Under the pieces are notes generated by a model. The model was given only the letters and a program-made list of their open reading frames with translations. It searched no databases and was not told where the DNA came from. Source: Cyathus striatus (lineage: Eukaryota; Basidiomycota; Agaricomycetes; Agaricales; Nidulariaceae). From it: a DNA stretch of 64,000 nucleotides. The position numbers were made by a program, and so were the translations under genes. This document shows, piece by piece, positions 12,401 through 25,129 of this stretch (positions are counted from its first letter, which is position 1; each line of letters begins with the position of its first letter). The stretch is from NCBI GenBank assembly GCA_025738555.1, contig JAOVFP010000014.1:3764115-3828114 (forward strand), in the 5' to 3' direction.

Positions 12401-14008
12401 AATCGGCGTCAGAATCCGAAGTTTCGAAGGGACTATCATTGCCTTGTTCAAGCCCTGTTCCATGTCCACAGCGCGCAGTGCAGTGAGCACAATAGATCCA
12501 ATTCAAGTACTAAGAATGTAAACATGTGGCGTCGTGAGTTCTTATCACTTCATGTTGTACCATAGCGGGAAGCGGGGGCCCCGCATGAGGGGTAGCACCA
12601 GCCCTCGATTTGCGAATCAGAGATGGTGGCTGGTGTTTAACTCTTCTTACCAACACGTGCTGCTGTGTGTGGAGCAATTCCACATCGTATAGTCGATCTA
12701 CCTGCGCAAGTAATTGAGTCGGGGTTTGTAACCATACGAAAGGCAGGCAGGGCTGCTGCGATGCATGGACACTGCAAGTGGATAGGAGGCAACCATGATG
12801 GATATTATAGACAATGGGCTAATTTAAACGCAAAAGGCGGAACGGGGCGGTTTATAGACTATGTTTGATGTTTATAGTATACATCGATAGCAAGAAAAGT
12901 GATAGGGGCAGGCCGCACGGGTACCTCATCGGCGTGAGCTAATGGAATGATCAACCCCCGCCTCAAATGTTAAATAGCCTAGACGCAGCGACGATCCAGA
13001 TATAGAAACAGAGGGGTACGGAGGAGTACGGCGAGGTATGATAAATATAATAGCCTCCTGTAAGCTGTGGGTACTGCGAAGTCGATAGCTTGCGAGTACC
13101 TTCTCCCGCTCGAACGTTGTACACCAAAATAAAATCGAGAGAAGGAAAAATATATTCTCGAAACACAATGTACCTACGTACATATTCAACACAACGATAC
13201 ACACAGAAACAGAAAAGAAAACTACAATACAAAGAATCAAAAAGAAAGAAAAGAAAAGAGCAGTATATCTATATTGCACGACAAAGAAATGCGATGATAT
13301 GTATGTATGACGATGGGATGGGGTGTATGAGGCACGAGGTATGTGGAATGAGGTATGAAGACTTGAGATGGACTTGAGGTATTGCATGCTAGTGTATAAG
13401 TATCGTATCGAAAGATAGACGAGGTGAGGTGCGAGCGACGTGCATATGTCCCTCTTTTGACAGTGTAGTGTAAGTAACGGAGAGAGATGGAAGGTATGAG
13501 GGTATAAATATGATTTTCTTTTGCGAGTCCGACGAGGAGAGGGGGATAAGGATAACGTAGTAAAAGAGAGAATCGAAAGAGAGAAATAGAAACAGACGAA
13601 GAAAGAAAAAGAATCGAGAAAGAAAGTGGAAGTATAAGTAACACATCGTCCGTACCATCCTTCCATAAAAGGAGTATCCGGGGCATCCGCAGCATAAGCT
13701 TAATGATAAACGTACGTACTTTACGCGCGCGCGCGCATGACCATTCCGCACGTCAGATGTCGGGCAGAGTGTGGCACCCGAGTAAGCATCCGATACTTGA
13801 GGTAGCAAGACAGGTAGATATAACCGCTTGCCAGTGCCTTGCGCTGTTCTTCTTCCCCACGACCACGACTACGTCGACCTCACACGATAGAGAGACTCGA
13901 CTACGGCAAGATGCCTAGCGAGTTCACTACCCAGCAAGTCGTGGTTCAACTTCCCCGAGGGTACACCACCCCACCCCCTCCCCACCACGTCATCCCCACA
14001 ACACATAC
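9481..14008. other. Gene-poor stretch; 3' region of the PP1-regulator gene at its right end
   Basis: No gene is supported between 9481 and about 12900. Frames around 11309-11640 lack recognisable motifs. From about 12930 to 13700 the minus strand is strongly pyrimidine-rich (runs of ctttctttttct type). It probably holds the 3' UTR or trailer of the neighbouring PP1-regulator gene; the long open frames there reflect base composition. A short (CG)n tract lies at about 13724-13736. Confidence 0.4.
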
Positions 14009-16835
14009 TCAACCAACAACCATCCCCATACCCCCCTCTGCACCCCGCGCGGGCACCGGCCCCTGCGCAAAACACCATTGCCTAACGAAAGCCTGATATA
14101 CTGCATCAGGATCTTTCATCCCTTCATCTCCCTCCCTCTCCCCTTCCCCATCTCCTTTATCGCCGATAGGGGTCGACGAGCCTGCTGGAGACGAAGAGCC
14201 AAGGGGCGAAGAGGACTTGCTCCCTGGCAAGGATCGAATGCGGGGGGACGAAGTCCCCGGAAACACACGTGTGGAGAGGCCGTTTGGTGGAGACGAAGTG
14301 ATTGATTCGAGTCCTAGCATACTGCGTCTGAGAGGACTCTCTGTTGTCCCAGTTCCGTTGGCAAATGCCCTTCGTCTTCGAGCTGAATCGCTCCCGCTCC
14401 CTGATCCACTTCCACTTCCAGAGCTTCTCTTCCCCGCTCCCGCCCCAAGTAAGGAAGACAAAGAGGAAGAGGAGGAAGAGGAGGAGGAGGAAGTAATAAT
14501 AGGAGATGTAATGCTCCGACCCATCTTGGGCCTTTTCTCCGTACCACTCCCGCTCCCAGAGGAACTGGTTAAGCTCTCCTCACTACTCGACCGTTCCCCA
14601 AACGGCCCAACAACCCTCACAGGCGAGCGCGGAGGCGAAGATGTACTCTTTTCCTTAATGTTCATCAGAATCGAGGGTGGAATTGGATTAGCAAGAAGAG
14701 AGAGCTTCGTCTCTCCTTCCTCCTCTTCCTTGATTGTATCCTCCTTGGACGAAGCAGCGGCGGAAGAGCCCCAAGACCAAAACACCCCCTCCGCATCTCC
14801 CCCATCGCCCTCCTTCCTCCCCCCAGAGGAGGCAAGAAGACTAAACGGCGGACTGGCCCCGAAATGCGGACTAACAGTAGCTGGAAACCCACCTTCGACA
14901 CTCATAGGCATCGGAATTGGAATGCCGAGGGTCTCTGTGGGCGTCTGCAACGCCGACGATGGTGGGCTGGGTGAGTTTCCCCCTGCTGCGGTAGATGAGG
15001 TGGAAGAGAAGGAGGAAGATGGGGAGAAGGAGGATAAGGAGGGGGAGGGGGCGGCGTAGTTCCTCAGGTTCAGCTTTTTAAGTCTTTCGAGGGTCGATTG
15101 CGCCGCTGAGGAGGTGAATGAAGAGGGCGGGCTGGGTGTGCTTGAGGATGAAGAAGGGTAAGGAGGCATCGAGGCGGACATCGTCAACTGCGGAGCAGCT
15201 GGTACGCCATTCTGATACGGTGCTATAGAGGAAGAAGCATCAGTACGTATCCAACGTTATCAAAAGAAGAAACTTACAAGGCGCAGGCGCACTAACAACC
15301 CCCGCCCTCCTCCCCATCACACCCATATTCACTCTCCTTTCTTCCTCCTTCACAGCATCGCGAACCTTGAAACCTACACGATAATTCCCGCCAGCATTGT
15401 TATCCCACCACTCGCCTGCGGCAACATAGCGAACGACAAGCCACATTGTCCTCTCGACCAACGAAGGCGCATAGTCCTCTAGGCGGATTGTAAACCCGAA
15501 TCGGTCCCATTGCAGCTCACTGCACGCTACAATGTCTCCTATAGTAGAACCAGCTGCAAGGGGTGCAGGGACGGTGGGGGGTAGGATGGGGAGTGAAGTG
15601 ATGTGTTTGGCTGTTACCTCTGATGTGGTTTGCCATTCGTCCAATGTGAAGCGCACAGCGATATGTTTTTCGTACGCAAGGTTGCGTACCACGAGGGTTC
15701 CGTGGAGTGAGAGAGGCTGCTTGCCTCCTAGAGCAGTGGTTTTGCGCTCGTTGAAGGATAGACTCTCCAAGAACACGTTCCCGTGCGGGGGCAAGTTGAG
15801 CGCGGGGATAGTAGATGACTTTGTGGAGTCAATGTCGTATGACTTGTCGTCATCGTGCAGCGGGGAGGGGGATGTGCGGAATCGAGGGAAAGGGTGCCCG
15901 CTTCCTACATTAGGCCTCAAGTACCCTCCCACGAAACCCCCGCTCCCGCCTTCGGTTTCGGTTTCAGTCTCTGTTTCCTCTCCAGCGGGTTTGCTGAGGG
16001 AAGCAGGCTTCGCAGAGCGAGAGAATAGGCGGACTGTGGCGATGCCTTCTTCGTGTGTGGGGAAGTGCACGTTCTTGGATATTACGGGTGTTGGAGGTTC
16101 GGTTTGGGAGTCTGGGGTGGAGGAGGAGGAGCTGAGGTGGGGTGTGGATGGAGCTGAGGCGGCGCGTGAGTGGTGGTGGTGGTGATGGTGGTGGTGGTAT
16201 AGGGATGGGACTAGGCTCTGGGAGGGGAATGGGATGTTGGGAGATGAAGAGGACGATTTGAGTGATGACTTTAGCGGCTTCCCATTGGACAAGAATATAG
16301 GCGATGACGAAGTGCGTGTGAAGCTTGGCCTGGGGGATGCGAGCTCACCTCCGTCTTCGATCTTGGGGGAGGGTAGTGGGGAGGGGTTTGGGGAAGTCCT
16401 GGGAAATGGAACCCCGGTGTGTATAGTGGGCATAATCAACGGCTGCTGCATTTGATTCCTCCTCTGGCTGAGGGTTGGACTGGGGTTGGGGTCCAAGGCG
16501 AAGGTGTTAGTAGGCTTAATCTTTAACTTGAGCTTGAGGTGTTCCCTTTCCTCTTCAGTATCGTGGGCGAGGCGGACTTCGTCCTCTTCGCTGCTGGCAT
16601 CCTCTTGGAGGTGGAATTTGGGGCCGGTGGGCGGTGTGAGTGGGGTGGGGATGGGCCCTGAGCCTGGGCCGGTGGTGGAGCGGCGGCGGGGGAGGGCGGC
16701 GAGGGGAGCGAATGCGCCTGGGCCACGCTCTTCTGAGAATGAGATGGAGGAGTAGGACCGCCGATGGCCTGGTCTGCCTATGCTTGGTAGGGTGGGTGAT
16801 GTTGGAGCCGATTCGACTGGAGTGGCATATGGCAT
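14009..16835 (-). CDS. Protein phosphatase 1 regulatory (glycogen-targeting) subunit, CBM21 domain, Gac1/PPP1R3 type
   Basis: A two-exon minus-strand gene. Exon 1 starts at the ATG at 16835 and runs to the GTAAGT donor near 15277; exon 2 ends at the TGA at 14009-14011. The N-terminal half is Ser/Pro-rich with a poly-His run and an RVxF-type PP1 docking motif (KNVHF, about residue 260). A CBM21 domain follows at about 355-510, with NVFLESLSFNERK, the LVVRNLAYEKHIAVRFTLDEW block and EWWDNNAGGNYRVGF. Exon 2 codes a long low-complexity Ser/Gly tail ending in YQAFVRQWCFAQGP, which I recall as conserved in fungal Gac1-like proteins. Known role: it directs PP1 (Glc7) to glycogen or glycogen synthase and so promotes glycogen storage. 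It is the only intact gene between the two inverted arms. Ser and Gly microsatellites make its length likely to vary between strains. Confidence 0.85.
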
Positions 16836-18937
16836 AGTGGGGAAGATGGGAAAGGGAAGGGAGGATCGCTGGATTGGGAGAGAGGGTATTATAACCTGGG
16901 CGGGGGCATGAAGAAGGAAAGGACGAACCAGGTATCGTGTTCAACCAAGAAGAATATCAATCAACCAATTCAGTTACAAAGATTCCTAGTGACGTCAGAA
17001 TCAGGTCATCGTTCACCCTGTGTGCAATTTTCGGTCTTACGGTCGTCAGGCTTTCGTTTGTCGTAGACTCGTGAGTTGGGAGAGGGAGAGGGAGGATGAG
17101 GATGGAGGAGGGAGGGAGTGAAGAGAGGGGAGGGGGAATGTGATGGTTGGAAGGGAAAACAAGATCGGCGCAACGGGTTACTTATCAGCCTCGTCCTAGG
17201 CCCTTACTTAACATTTCCACTTTGGTTCCCCCCCGTCGACTCCGCGCCCCCTTCAATTGCAAATTTTATTTTACGCAAACCACGCTCCGCTTTCTTTCTT
17301 TGAATCATCACCTAGGGAGATATTCCCCGATCTAACCAGATCCAACACAGATCTCAATCGGTCCGAATGTGGTTCTTCCTTATCGCTTTTATGTAAAACT
17401 GTCCTCTCAGCTTCAGTTCTACCTTTAGCATTGCAGAAGAACTTCGATGGTCCTGTACTCACACAGCATACACCATTCTCTTCCTATCAACCTTTCCCTA
17501 CCGCTAACTCCACCCGTGGTGTTGGCAGTACGTACATTGATTGATTGTCCATGTCAACCGAGACCAAAACTTTCGGATAATCCCCATCCAATCCCGCCTC
17601 CATCCCCAACCGAAATGAAGTTCATTTCACAACATCACTTCAGTCCTATATCGCTACAGTAATACGCCATAGGCGTTATAGATGCGTAAAGATAAGCCAC
17701 TGCCACTTCATCATCACCAACATACAATCATGGACACCCTGGCTTGATCACTGATCCCTAGCTAGCATCAACGCGACTCGGACTCGGGTTTATTGTACTT
17801 GCTTACTTCGCGTTCAGGGAAACGCGCGTCCCCTCCAACTCTCCCTGTGAGAACTTTGATACATGTATAACATGAAAAAAAAGAAGAAAATGACATGTTA
17901 GATGTGATTTGTGAATGGCGTGATATGTGTGAGACGGGACCGGACGGGTTGCTTACGATGAGGATGGGCTCATAACCGAGTGATGAGTGGACAACGGACG
18001 AAAGGTTGAAGGACAGGTTCGTAGGATACGTTCCGGTCCTCCGTAAAATTGAAGATTCAGAACAATGAGCAACGACAGAATCTAAATCAACCGGGTCCTC
18101 AATCGCTCGTACTTCCACCCCGTACAACCGTAGTACATACAAACACATACGTCATACATCCAAAGCTCGCTAGCATAAACTTCACCCGCCCCGTAATGTA
18201 CCCCGCCCCCATAGCCCCAGCCCACCCACATATAGGGTCTAGGCAACACCAGAACCTTCCGCCCCGTCTCCAAATCCAAAAATAGAAGAACGTCGGGAAT
18301 CGGCATCTCACGTCTCACATACCCAATCACGATACGTAAGGCTCAGGTAAGCTCGTTACTTGGGCAGGCACCGAATCACCGCTACGCTGACAAAAGCGCT
18401 ATGACTGTCTTCCCCTTTCCCGAAGATCCCGGAAATAGACTCGACGAGCCCTCGTCGAGGGCGGAACGTGCTTTGTGGGATCGATGGGATTGGTGAGATA
18501 ATTCGAGATACGATATGAGAGGAGAGGGGTCGGTGGCATCGGACGTATATCCCTTCTCTTCGGGTTTACTTTGTTAGGAGGTCATAGGAGGTTAGGGTTA
18601 CACGCCTCTCTTGCTCTGTATATTTGAAATCGTTGGTACGGGTGTAATGTTAAAACTTAGAAAGAAATCAAGGACTTGCAAATACTGTACCTTACGGTGT
18701 ACCATAAGTTGATTGGCGAAAGTAAGTCGGACAGCTAATGACAGGTCCAGTTGCGCAGGGCGCGGTTGGGCTCCACTTGCATGTGCATTCGTGCTTCTGG
18801 CGGGGATTTCGTGCTTCGATCAGATTTGCTGTGCTTGTAATTCTGACTAGGCGGGTTTTCTTTATTCTGCCCTCTCATGAAGAGTCATCAAACAAAGATT
18901 CTTGATCAAGAATGAAGACGAAGGTCTCTCTTTATGA
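16836..18937. other. Upstream region of the PP1-regulator gene
   Basis: A purine-rich gggagaggga tract at 17079-17140 and other low-complexity DNA lie upstream of the ATG at 16835, probably promoter and 5' UTR. Short frames between 17118 and 18330 have no recognisable domains. A single aggttagggtta near 18590 is too short to count as an interstitial telomere. Confidence 0.4.
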
Positions 18938-19324
18938 TACTGGATAATTTTGACCAACTGTTCGGTCACGCGTCACACAGGGCCATGAACAGAACAGATT
19001 TAGCTGTTGGTCACGCGTCACAAAGACTCATGAACACAGGTACAAGGAAAACAAAAAGTTGTGAAAAATTGTTAAAAATAAAATAAAATGAGTAGTAATA
19101 TTTAAAACAGTATTGATACCAATATATACCTCCTGAAGTGTGTAATGAATATAATAATTACAGTTGAAAGCCATTCAAAACTATTCCAGCTTAAATTTTG
19201 CTCACCCAATGGCTTAGGCTGTGAACAGTTCACTTCAGGTGTCACACATTCTATAGGGCTGCGAACAGAAGTTTGGACCGTCACACCTAAAAGGGTCCGA
19301 ACACTTGGTCGAAATTATCCAGTA
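18938..19324. mobile_element. MITE with terminal inverted repeats and TA ends
   Basis: The left end tactggataattttgacca and the right end (reverse complement tactggataatttcgacca) match over about 28 bp with two differences. Both ends are bounded by TA, compatible with a TA target duplication as in Tc1/mariner-type elements. Inside the left half the block ggtcacgcgtcaca occurs twice (near 18964 and 19009) with similar downstream sequence. The middle is AT-rich without coding capacity. The element lies just inside the inner edge of the right inverted arm. Confidence 0.65.
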
Positions 19325-19369
19325 GCACCATTCCAGAGATCTGCACGCCATACAGACATGCTCTCTTAG

Positions 19370-21860
19370 TCTAAATTCCTGCCCGCACAAACACAATCAA
19401 GAAAAAACCAAGACAATAACCAAGAAACAGAAACGGTCAAGTCTATAATCCAAGACATCCCCAAATCTCAGAAATCTCAAGACTTGCATGTCATTTCAAA
19501 ACCCTCTTTTGCCGTTTGTTTGCATTTTCGGAAATTCAGACCTAGCCCCCTCGACCCCGGAACGGAAGCAATACTGTACTTGCTTTGATAAGATAGGGGA
19601 TAGCATCGAGATTGTCATCTAGACCTGTCCCGAGTCCCGACGCCCCGCCATGCGTAGCCACGAGGCACAGGCCCATGCGGCATGCCGACGTGAGATTGCC
19701 GCGCGTCGGGGCCGGTTCCTGCGATGGTGCTTAGGGGTGGAGTCTAAATATAGCTTTCATTCAAGCTCGGTTTTTTGTCTACCATTGGCATCCTTATCTC
19801 TCGGAAATTTACCTCTTGGGACTTCGAAATTGCATTCATATCAGTTTAATTCAGTTGCCACTGTAACAGATCTTTCCGGTTACATATTCATATTACGAAG
19901 CTGCTACCAATCTCTCAGCAATGATCACCGACCTTTCGAATGTACTGGAAACCGGCGACTGCCCTTCAATTCAATGGCCATCTTCCTAATCTGCAAGATG
20001 TATCACGAATGTCTGTAGATGCTTGTCAACGACGTCACTAGGTACTTCATTCCACTCTCAGGACTTTCAAATTCTCCTTCCTCGACCTTCCTGTACGTCG
20101 CAGTATGGCATTTTCTCAAATTCCATTCCCGACTTTCGTTATCGCTACCTTGTTCGTTCAATTCAGTTGAGTCCGAAAAAATTGATTCCGCTGATAAGAA
20201 CCTGGTCTATCTCCACTGAATTCTTCATCGCAATAGATTAGATATGCTTCCGCTTCGTTGTCGATCGATCATGTTCAATGAATTGCTTATGCTTCGGATG
20301 CGCGTGCGTACGGCGGGAGAGCTGTGATGGACGTATCAACGTCTTTCTCCGAGGGTGTCTGTAACGTTGGACGCCACAGCTATTATTGTATTTTGAATAA
20401 GATGATGTTGGGGCTTGTTCTCCAAACATAGCAATGATCTGATGCTACGGAGTCTCCAACACACTGCTTCGTACATGTAAGTGTAATAGATGCATTGGTA
20501 TCTTACCACGTCTATAGCTAGAAGTGAATAGGGTATGCGTTCAGGCTCTTCGCTCCTAATGATCGGACAGAGGCACCATCATTGCGCAATTCGAACTATG
20601 CTGGGAAGTAAATGCCACGCTTCGATTCCCACTGGCAATTCCGAACTCAGTTCCACCTACACAACCACAATGGTGAGTAAGATACTCCGAACCTCATATT
20701 CCACCCCCATTTACAGGTCTATTTCTACTATTCCAAGAAAATACTCATCGCGTAGCGCATACAGATGCGCCTTAACATCGGCGAAGGCGTTTTGTCACCG
20801 AGCGCCCTTCTTCTTTAATCATTTTCACACCGTAGCACACGATCTTGAGAACATGTTCTGCATTGTCTCCTGCGATGACATTTCCAGCATCACTACTCGA
20901 TTTTTGGGGTTCTGGGTATCTCCAGTAGTCAAGACGCTTCACTGGGGCACTTCTACTTGATCGATTACTGCGCCGTGGACTTTTAGAGCAGACTTCTTGC
21001 TATACCGCGAACGGTGCTTGCGATCCAGTGGCGAGCATCCACTGATGGTTCGTGTTTCTTTTGCTGCTACTAGCAACTGCTGAATTTGGTAGTAACTCTT
21101 AATATGGAAGGCGGGAGTAGGACGCTGATTGGCGTTTTCAGGTCACGACCGTCGATCTATTCGGCACCTCCCCTCTGACATTCTTAACAACGGTCGAGCC
21201 TGTATTCTAGACACGCCACAACGTAATGTTTCATTCCAGTACCTGCGTTAACGAAAGAGCAGGACGAGTCGTAGATTATGCGTTTATAGGCGATCGTAAT
21301 CAATCCACGGGACGGAGATACTCTGAAGTTCGTCATGTCCAAGCCTATAGTATAGTCTTAACACCCCTTGCTCCATGTAACCGTGCTTGAAGCTGCTTCG
21401 TGGATACACTAGTCTTCATTGCTCCTATCGTTACTATTGTCCGATTCTCCGCATAGGAGTTAGGCTTTCGGGACAAGTTAATCTTTACTTACCAGCAGTT
21501 GCGGTTCCACATCAAAGCTTACTACTGATACACCAAACTCCCGCTACTACAATTGTACAACCTACTTACAAAATGAAGGTCTTAAGATACCATGTAGCTT
21601 ATGTTTGGGTCGTTTCTACCTCTTCGAGTTGACTTTTCCTGGGTTGTGATATCATCTACACATCTCGCAAGTCGCGACGTACCTATGGCGTATGCGATGA
21701 TGCTTATTCTATTTCCTACTATTGGTACTCTCATCTACTGGTCGAACCAGGGTTAAACGTTCGTAACTTGAGGGAAGACTCGGAGTATGTGTGGTGAGTA
21801 TATCTAGTATAGTATGTTTATACGTACAGCTCCTCTACGCTAAATTTAGATTATGGGGTA
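19370..21860 (+). repeat. Right arm of the diverged inverted duplication
   Basis: Reverse-complement partner of 6960-9480. The inferred coding strand is plus here, with donor-like gtgagtaag near 20673, an acceptor cag at about 20716, and gtgagtat near 21792. The best-preserved peptide stretch again contains CHRAPFFFNHF and HDLENMFCIVS. Frames are interrupted. The two arms differ by many substitutions and small indels, so the duplication is old. Family unknown. Confidence 0.55.
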
Positions 21861-22721
21861 CATACATACATGTCGAACTGTAGCTTGACATACGTCCGTA
21901 GTATTGCCATGTTGAACTAAATTGCTTTCATGAATTGCATCACGTAGAGTATGCTTCTGGTGATTATGATTTATTTCACCGTTTTTAAGATCGGGCATGC
22001 TCCTCCAACTTCCTGTTCTTCTGCCAAGTATTTACATCAGCCAAGTATTGTAAATATGAAAGTACTGACATCAACTCCCCCGCTGCTACTATCACTTGAA
22101 TTCTATGCTATGGACGGGTCATGAAGTGACGTGTGACATGAGACAATGTGACATGTGTCTAGTTGCTTGTACTCATACTCAGTAGTATCGTATTAAAATT
22201 TATAGAACAGCCCACCGGGACTTCACCTATTCACTTGACATTCCCTTGAAGTCAATCACAGTAAAAACTCAACTCATCCATTCACAACCCATTCCTCAAG
22301 TTACCGGCACAAAATCGCTACCACTAACGTTCTACCACGCAGCAAGGACCCACTCTTACTGGCAATCCATAAGGCACACTCTGAGAACACCAAGGAAGCT
22401 ATCACGGATTATGCTGTGTCGATTTCTTCAATACAATGACAACGACAAAAGACAAATCCATATAAAGAAGTTTTTTTTAACTTTTGGAACCTAGAGTACT
22501 TACAGGGAGTGTGTGGCCGATGTATGCTTTGTGAACCTCAAAAAGCTACAAGACATTGTGATGGAAGATGTTAGGCTGGTAATTTGTGTACAAGAAGCTG
22601 GAGTACGTTCATTATCTCTACTTCAATTTCATATAATCTGATTTACATCTTTCACATCATTAGAACAGCTTGGATGACGTGGAATATCGATTTGTTGAGG
22701 CTGCGATTGCATCTCGGGCCT

Positions 22722-22865
22722 GACGAAAAGGAAAAGAAAAGTTCGGATCCGAATCGGAACCGTGAAGATAACGGAGAGATAAACGGCTGCACCGTCGCTT
22801 GCTTGGTCTAGCGGCGGACAGGTATCGTCTATTGTATGGTGTTTGTTTGGCAGCAGCTTCGTGTA
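22722..22865 (+). repeat. Dispersed repeat copy A
   Basis: The first 20 bp (gacgaaaaggaaaagaaaag), within an identical stretch of about 25 bp, recur in reverse complement near 24108-24132. Flanking similarity continues as ccgannnggaaccg. The segment downstream (gctgcaccgtcgcttgcttg, then a tatggtgtttgtt block) resembles the reverse complement of 24000-24080 more loosely. No ORF or terminal structure is seen. Confidence 0.4.
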
Positions 22866-23984
22866 AGTAAACATGTGAGAATGTAACGCATCAACGCGAA
22901 ACAGGAACCCTGAACGCACTCACACCATACCTACACCTTATTTGCTTGTTCTTTGACAATATGTATTCTGTAGATCATCTAAATATACTCCTGTGTTTTA
23001 ATTAAAAGTATAGCCAATAAGAATAGCCAACTGTTCACCCACTGCTCTCAGCAGTGGCGTACTACTTTGCCCAAATACCTGTGATTATATGCAAGGGTCA
23101 CAGGTGATTTACTTTCGAAAAGCTCATTAACCTTCTAGATGTTTCGAAAGCATTCAATGGTACACATAGGTAAATTCCCTGAAAGCTATAAAAGTGTGAA
23201 GATTGACCAGTCATTGGATCCCCAAGACGTTTGTGCTTCTTTCATAGTATGTATCAATTCTATGAGAATGGAAGTGAGTATTTTTTATTATTAATTCAAT
23301 CGCCATTTTTCTAATCTTATATACATTTTGTAGTCGATTATCAGCGCTGGAGCATATTGTTCCTCATATATTTATCACCTCGTCACTCATTTTAAGTTGG
23401 TTTAATACTCGCACCCAATTACCCACTCTTTGTTGCGTACACATCTCTCTTAATGTTTTATTTATCAAGTAAGTCTCATCATCCTAATCTTGCAAGTCAT
23501 AAGGGAACTCTTATGCATTATTTAAACTATTTGGTCAACTCTTCATCTCTCACTTCGTGTTTAGGATTTGATTATAATTGGTTATCTAAACCTTTTATAA
23601 AGCCGAATTCTGCTTCATTTTCTATGATAATATTTGTTCACGGACTCCGTGAAAGCTCGTGCAGTCTCAGTAAGTGTCATACTTTATTACTTAAATACTC
23701 TGCAACTAATTTGGATCGTTCCTACCACTTCTAGAATCAGAATTTCCAAAGAAAAAGCGAAAAACTACCTCCTCCAACTTGAAGCACATCATAATTAACA
23801 ATACTAATGATCATTCTAGCGCCTAAGCCTTTCACATTTTTCTACTTCAATAAATTTATTAGCGCATTAATTTATACTAATACTTATATAGAGTACTTGT
23901 CCATTTACTATACATCACAAAGAACTAATTATCACCACATTGCTAAGTATGTGGTCAGCTGTCCAGTCCGTTCAGAGTCCGTTT

Positions 23985-24180
23985 TATTTGTTTATTATCA
24001 ACTGCAAGATGGTGTTAGTAAACAAGGTCTTCGTGGCCGGCCATACCATCGGACGCTCCGTAGAGCAAGCGGCCTGATAAGACCTGAAACATCGGTTCCC
24101 ACTCGGAACCGAACTTTTCTTTTCCTTTTCGTCTATGCCCAAACATTTGCCCATGCAAACAGTATCAGGAGGTTTAGTGA
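23985..24180 (-). repeat. Dispersed repeat copy B
   Basis: The reverse complement of this block shares the gacgaaaaggaaaagaaaag stretch with copy A, and shares gggaaccgatgtttca plus the cttatcaggccgc block with the first bases of the window. It links the three fragments into one family whose full length and type are unknown. Confidence 0.4.
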
Positions 24181-25129
24181 ACAGGAACCCCTTCTTTCCG
24201 ATAATATTCATGGTGTAGCATTTGGAGGGGCTTCAATTGTCCATTTTAAAATCCAAGTAACGACTAGCCTCATTGACAAGCTCACAAGAGGTGAGATTAA
24301 TGTACACCATCTTTTGGAATAAGTTGAACGTCAGGTTCCAAAGAAGACTGAAATGGATGTGTACATGAAGGAGCCTCAGGGAATGATGAACGGGGAATAT
24401 ATAAATGCGATCGTAACATTTTTTAATGTCGTAAAAGGATATCTATTTGGGGCTCGCCTGCATTGAATCCCTTTCGTCGTATAATATTCCATCGTTACAA
24501 GTCTTCTCTACTATATCTCATCCTTGATCTTACGTACATTCTCATCTTCACTCAACTCTCCATATATTCACGTCAATCTCAAATCTAAGCTACTTTTTAA
24601 TGTTATCTACTAGAGATCGGAAAGATCGATGTTGCTTCAATAGGCTCTCTCGCTTTAGTGGGTCAACGTCTTCAACGTCCACCTGAAATGTGGGTTCATC
24701 CCGCGTTCTCGGTAGAATTTCATCAACTCCTTCTTATAGACGGTCCCGCGAACATTATCTCTCTGCTATCAAATGTACAATATGCAAAGGGAAGCAGATT
24801 CAAGACTTTCGAAAACGTTACTCTATCGAGATAGAAATTTGTCTATTTCGATCTAATCGGTGTGAGTCATGACACTTTACTTTCCTCGAGGAAATCAATA
24901 AGTGGATGCCGTGATAGATGCATCAGGGTGTATGGGTAATAAAGCTGAGGTGTAATTGGAAAGATAGCGCTACGTGTAGTACGTGGTGCCACTGGTTGCA
25001 GTTCTAACAAGTACTTACGCGTTACGGGAAGCTGCGGCACGTGCTTGGCACGTTGAGGTTCACACGCTCTATAAGTTTTTAGATTCAACCGAGCCGAGGA
25101 GTCTCTTCAAGTTGGCAACATCATTGACA

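Larger units (their letters stand above)
21861..25129. other. AT-rich gene-poor region with dispersed repeat fragments
   Basis: About 3.3 kb without a supported gene. Open frames at 22246-22494, 23453-23734 and 23807-24322 show no domain and sit in AT-rich DNA. Two copies of a dispersed repeat lie inside and are listed separately. Confidence 0.4.

Noticed and set aside
12926..13808. Long overlapping minus-strand frames (139-246 codons)
   Set aside because: Composition is driven by pyrimidine-rich DNA (Ser/Phe/Leu/Tyr runs in all three frames). There is no domain and no splice structure; probably the 3' region of the PP1-regulator gene.
14217..15059. 280-codon plus-strand frame
   Set aside because: It is the antisense of the Ser/Gly-rich exon 2 of the PP1-regulator gene. 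Its Glu/Leu/Pro content mirrors the repeats on the coding strand.
18590..18602. Telomere-like ggttagggtta
   Set aside because: Fewer than two full units with no junction or truncated gene beside it; expected by chance.
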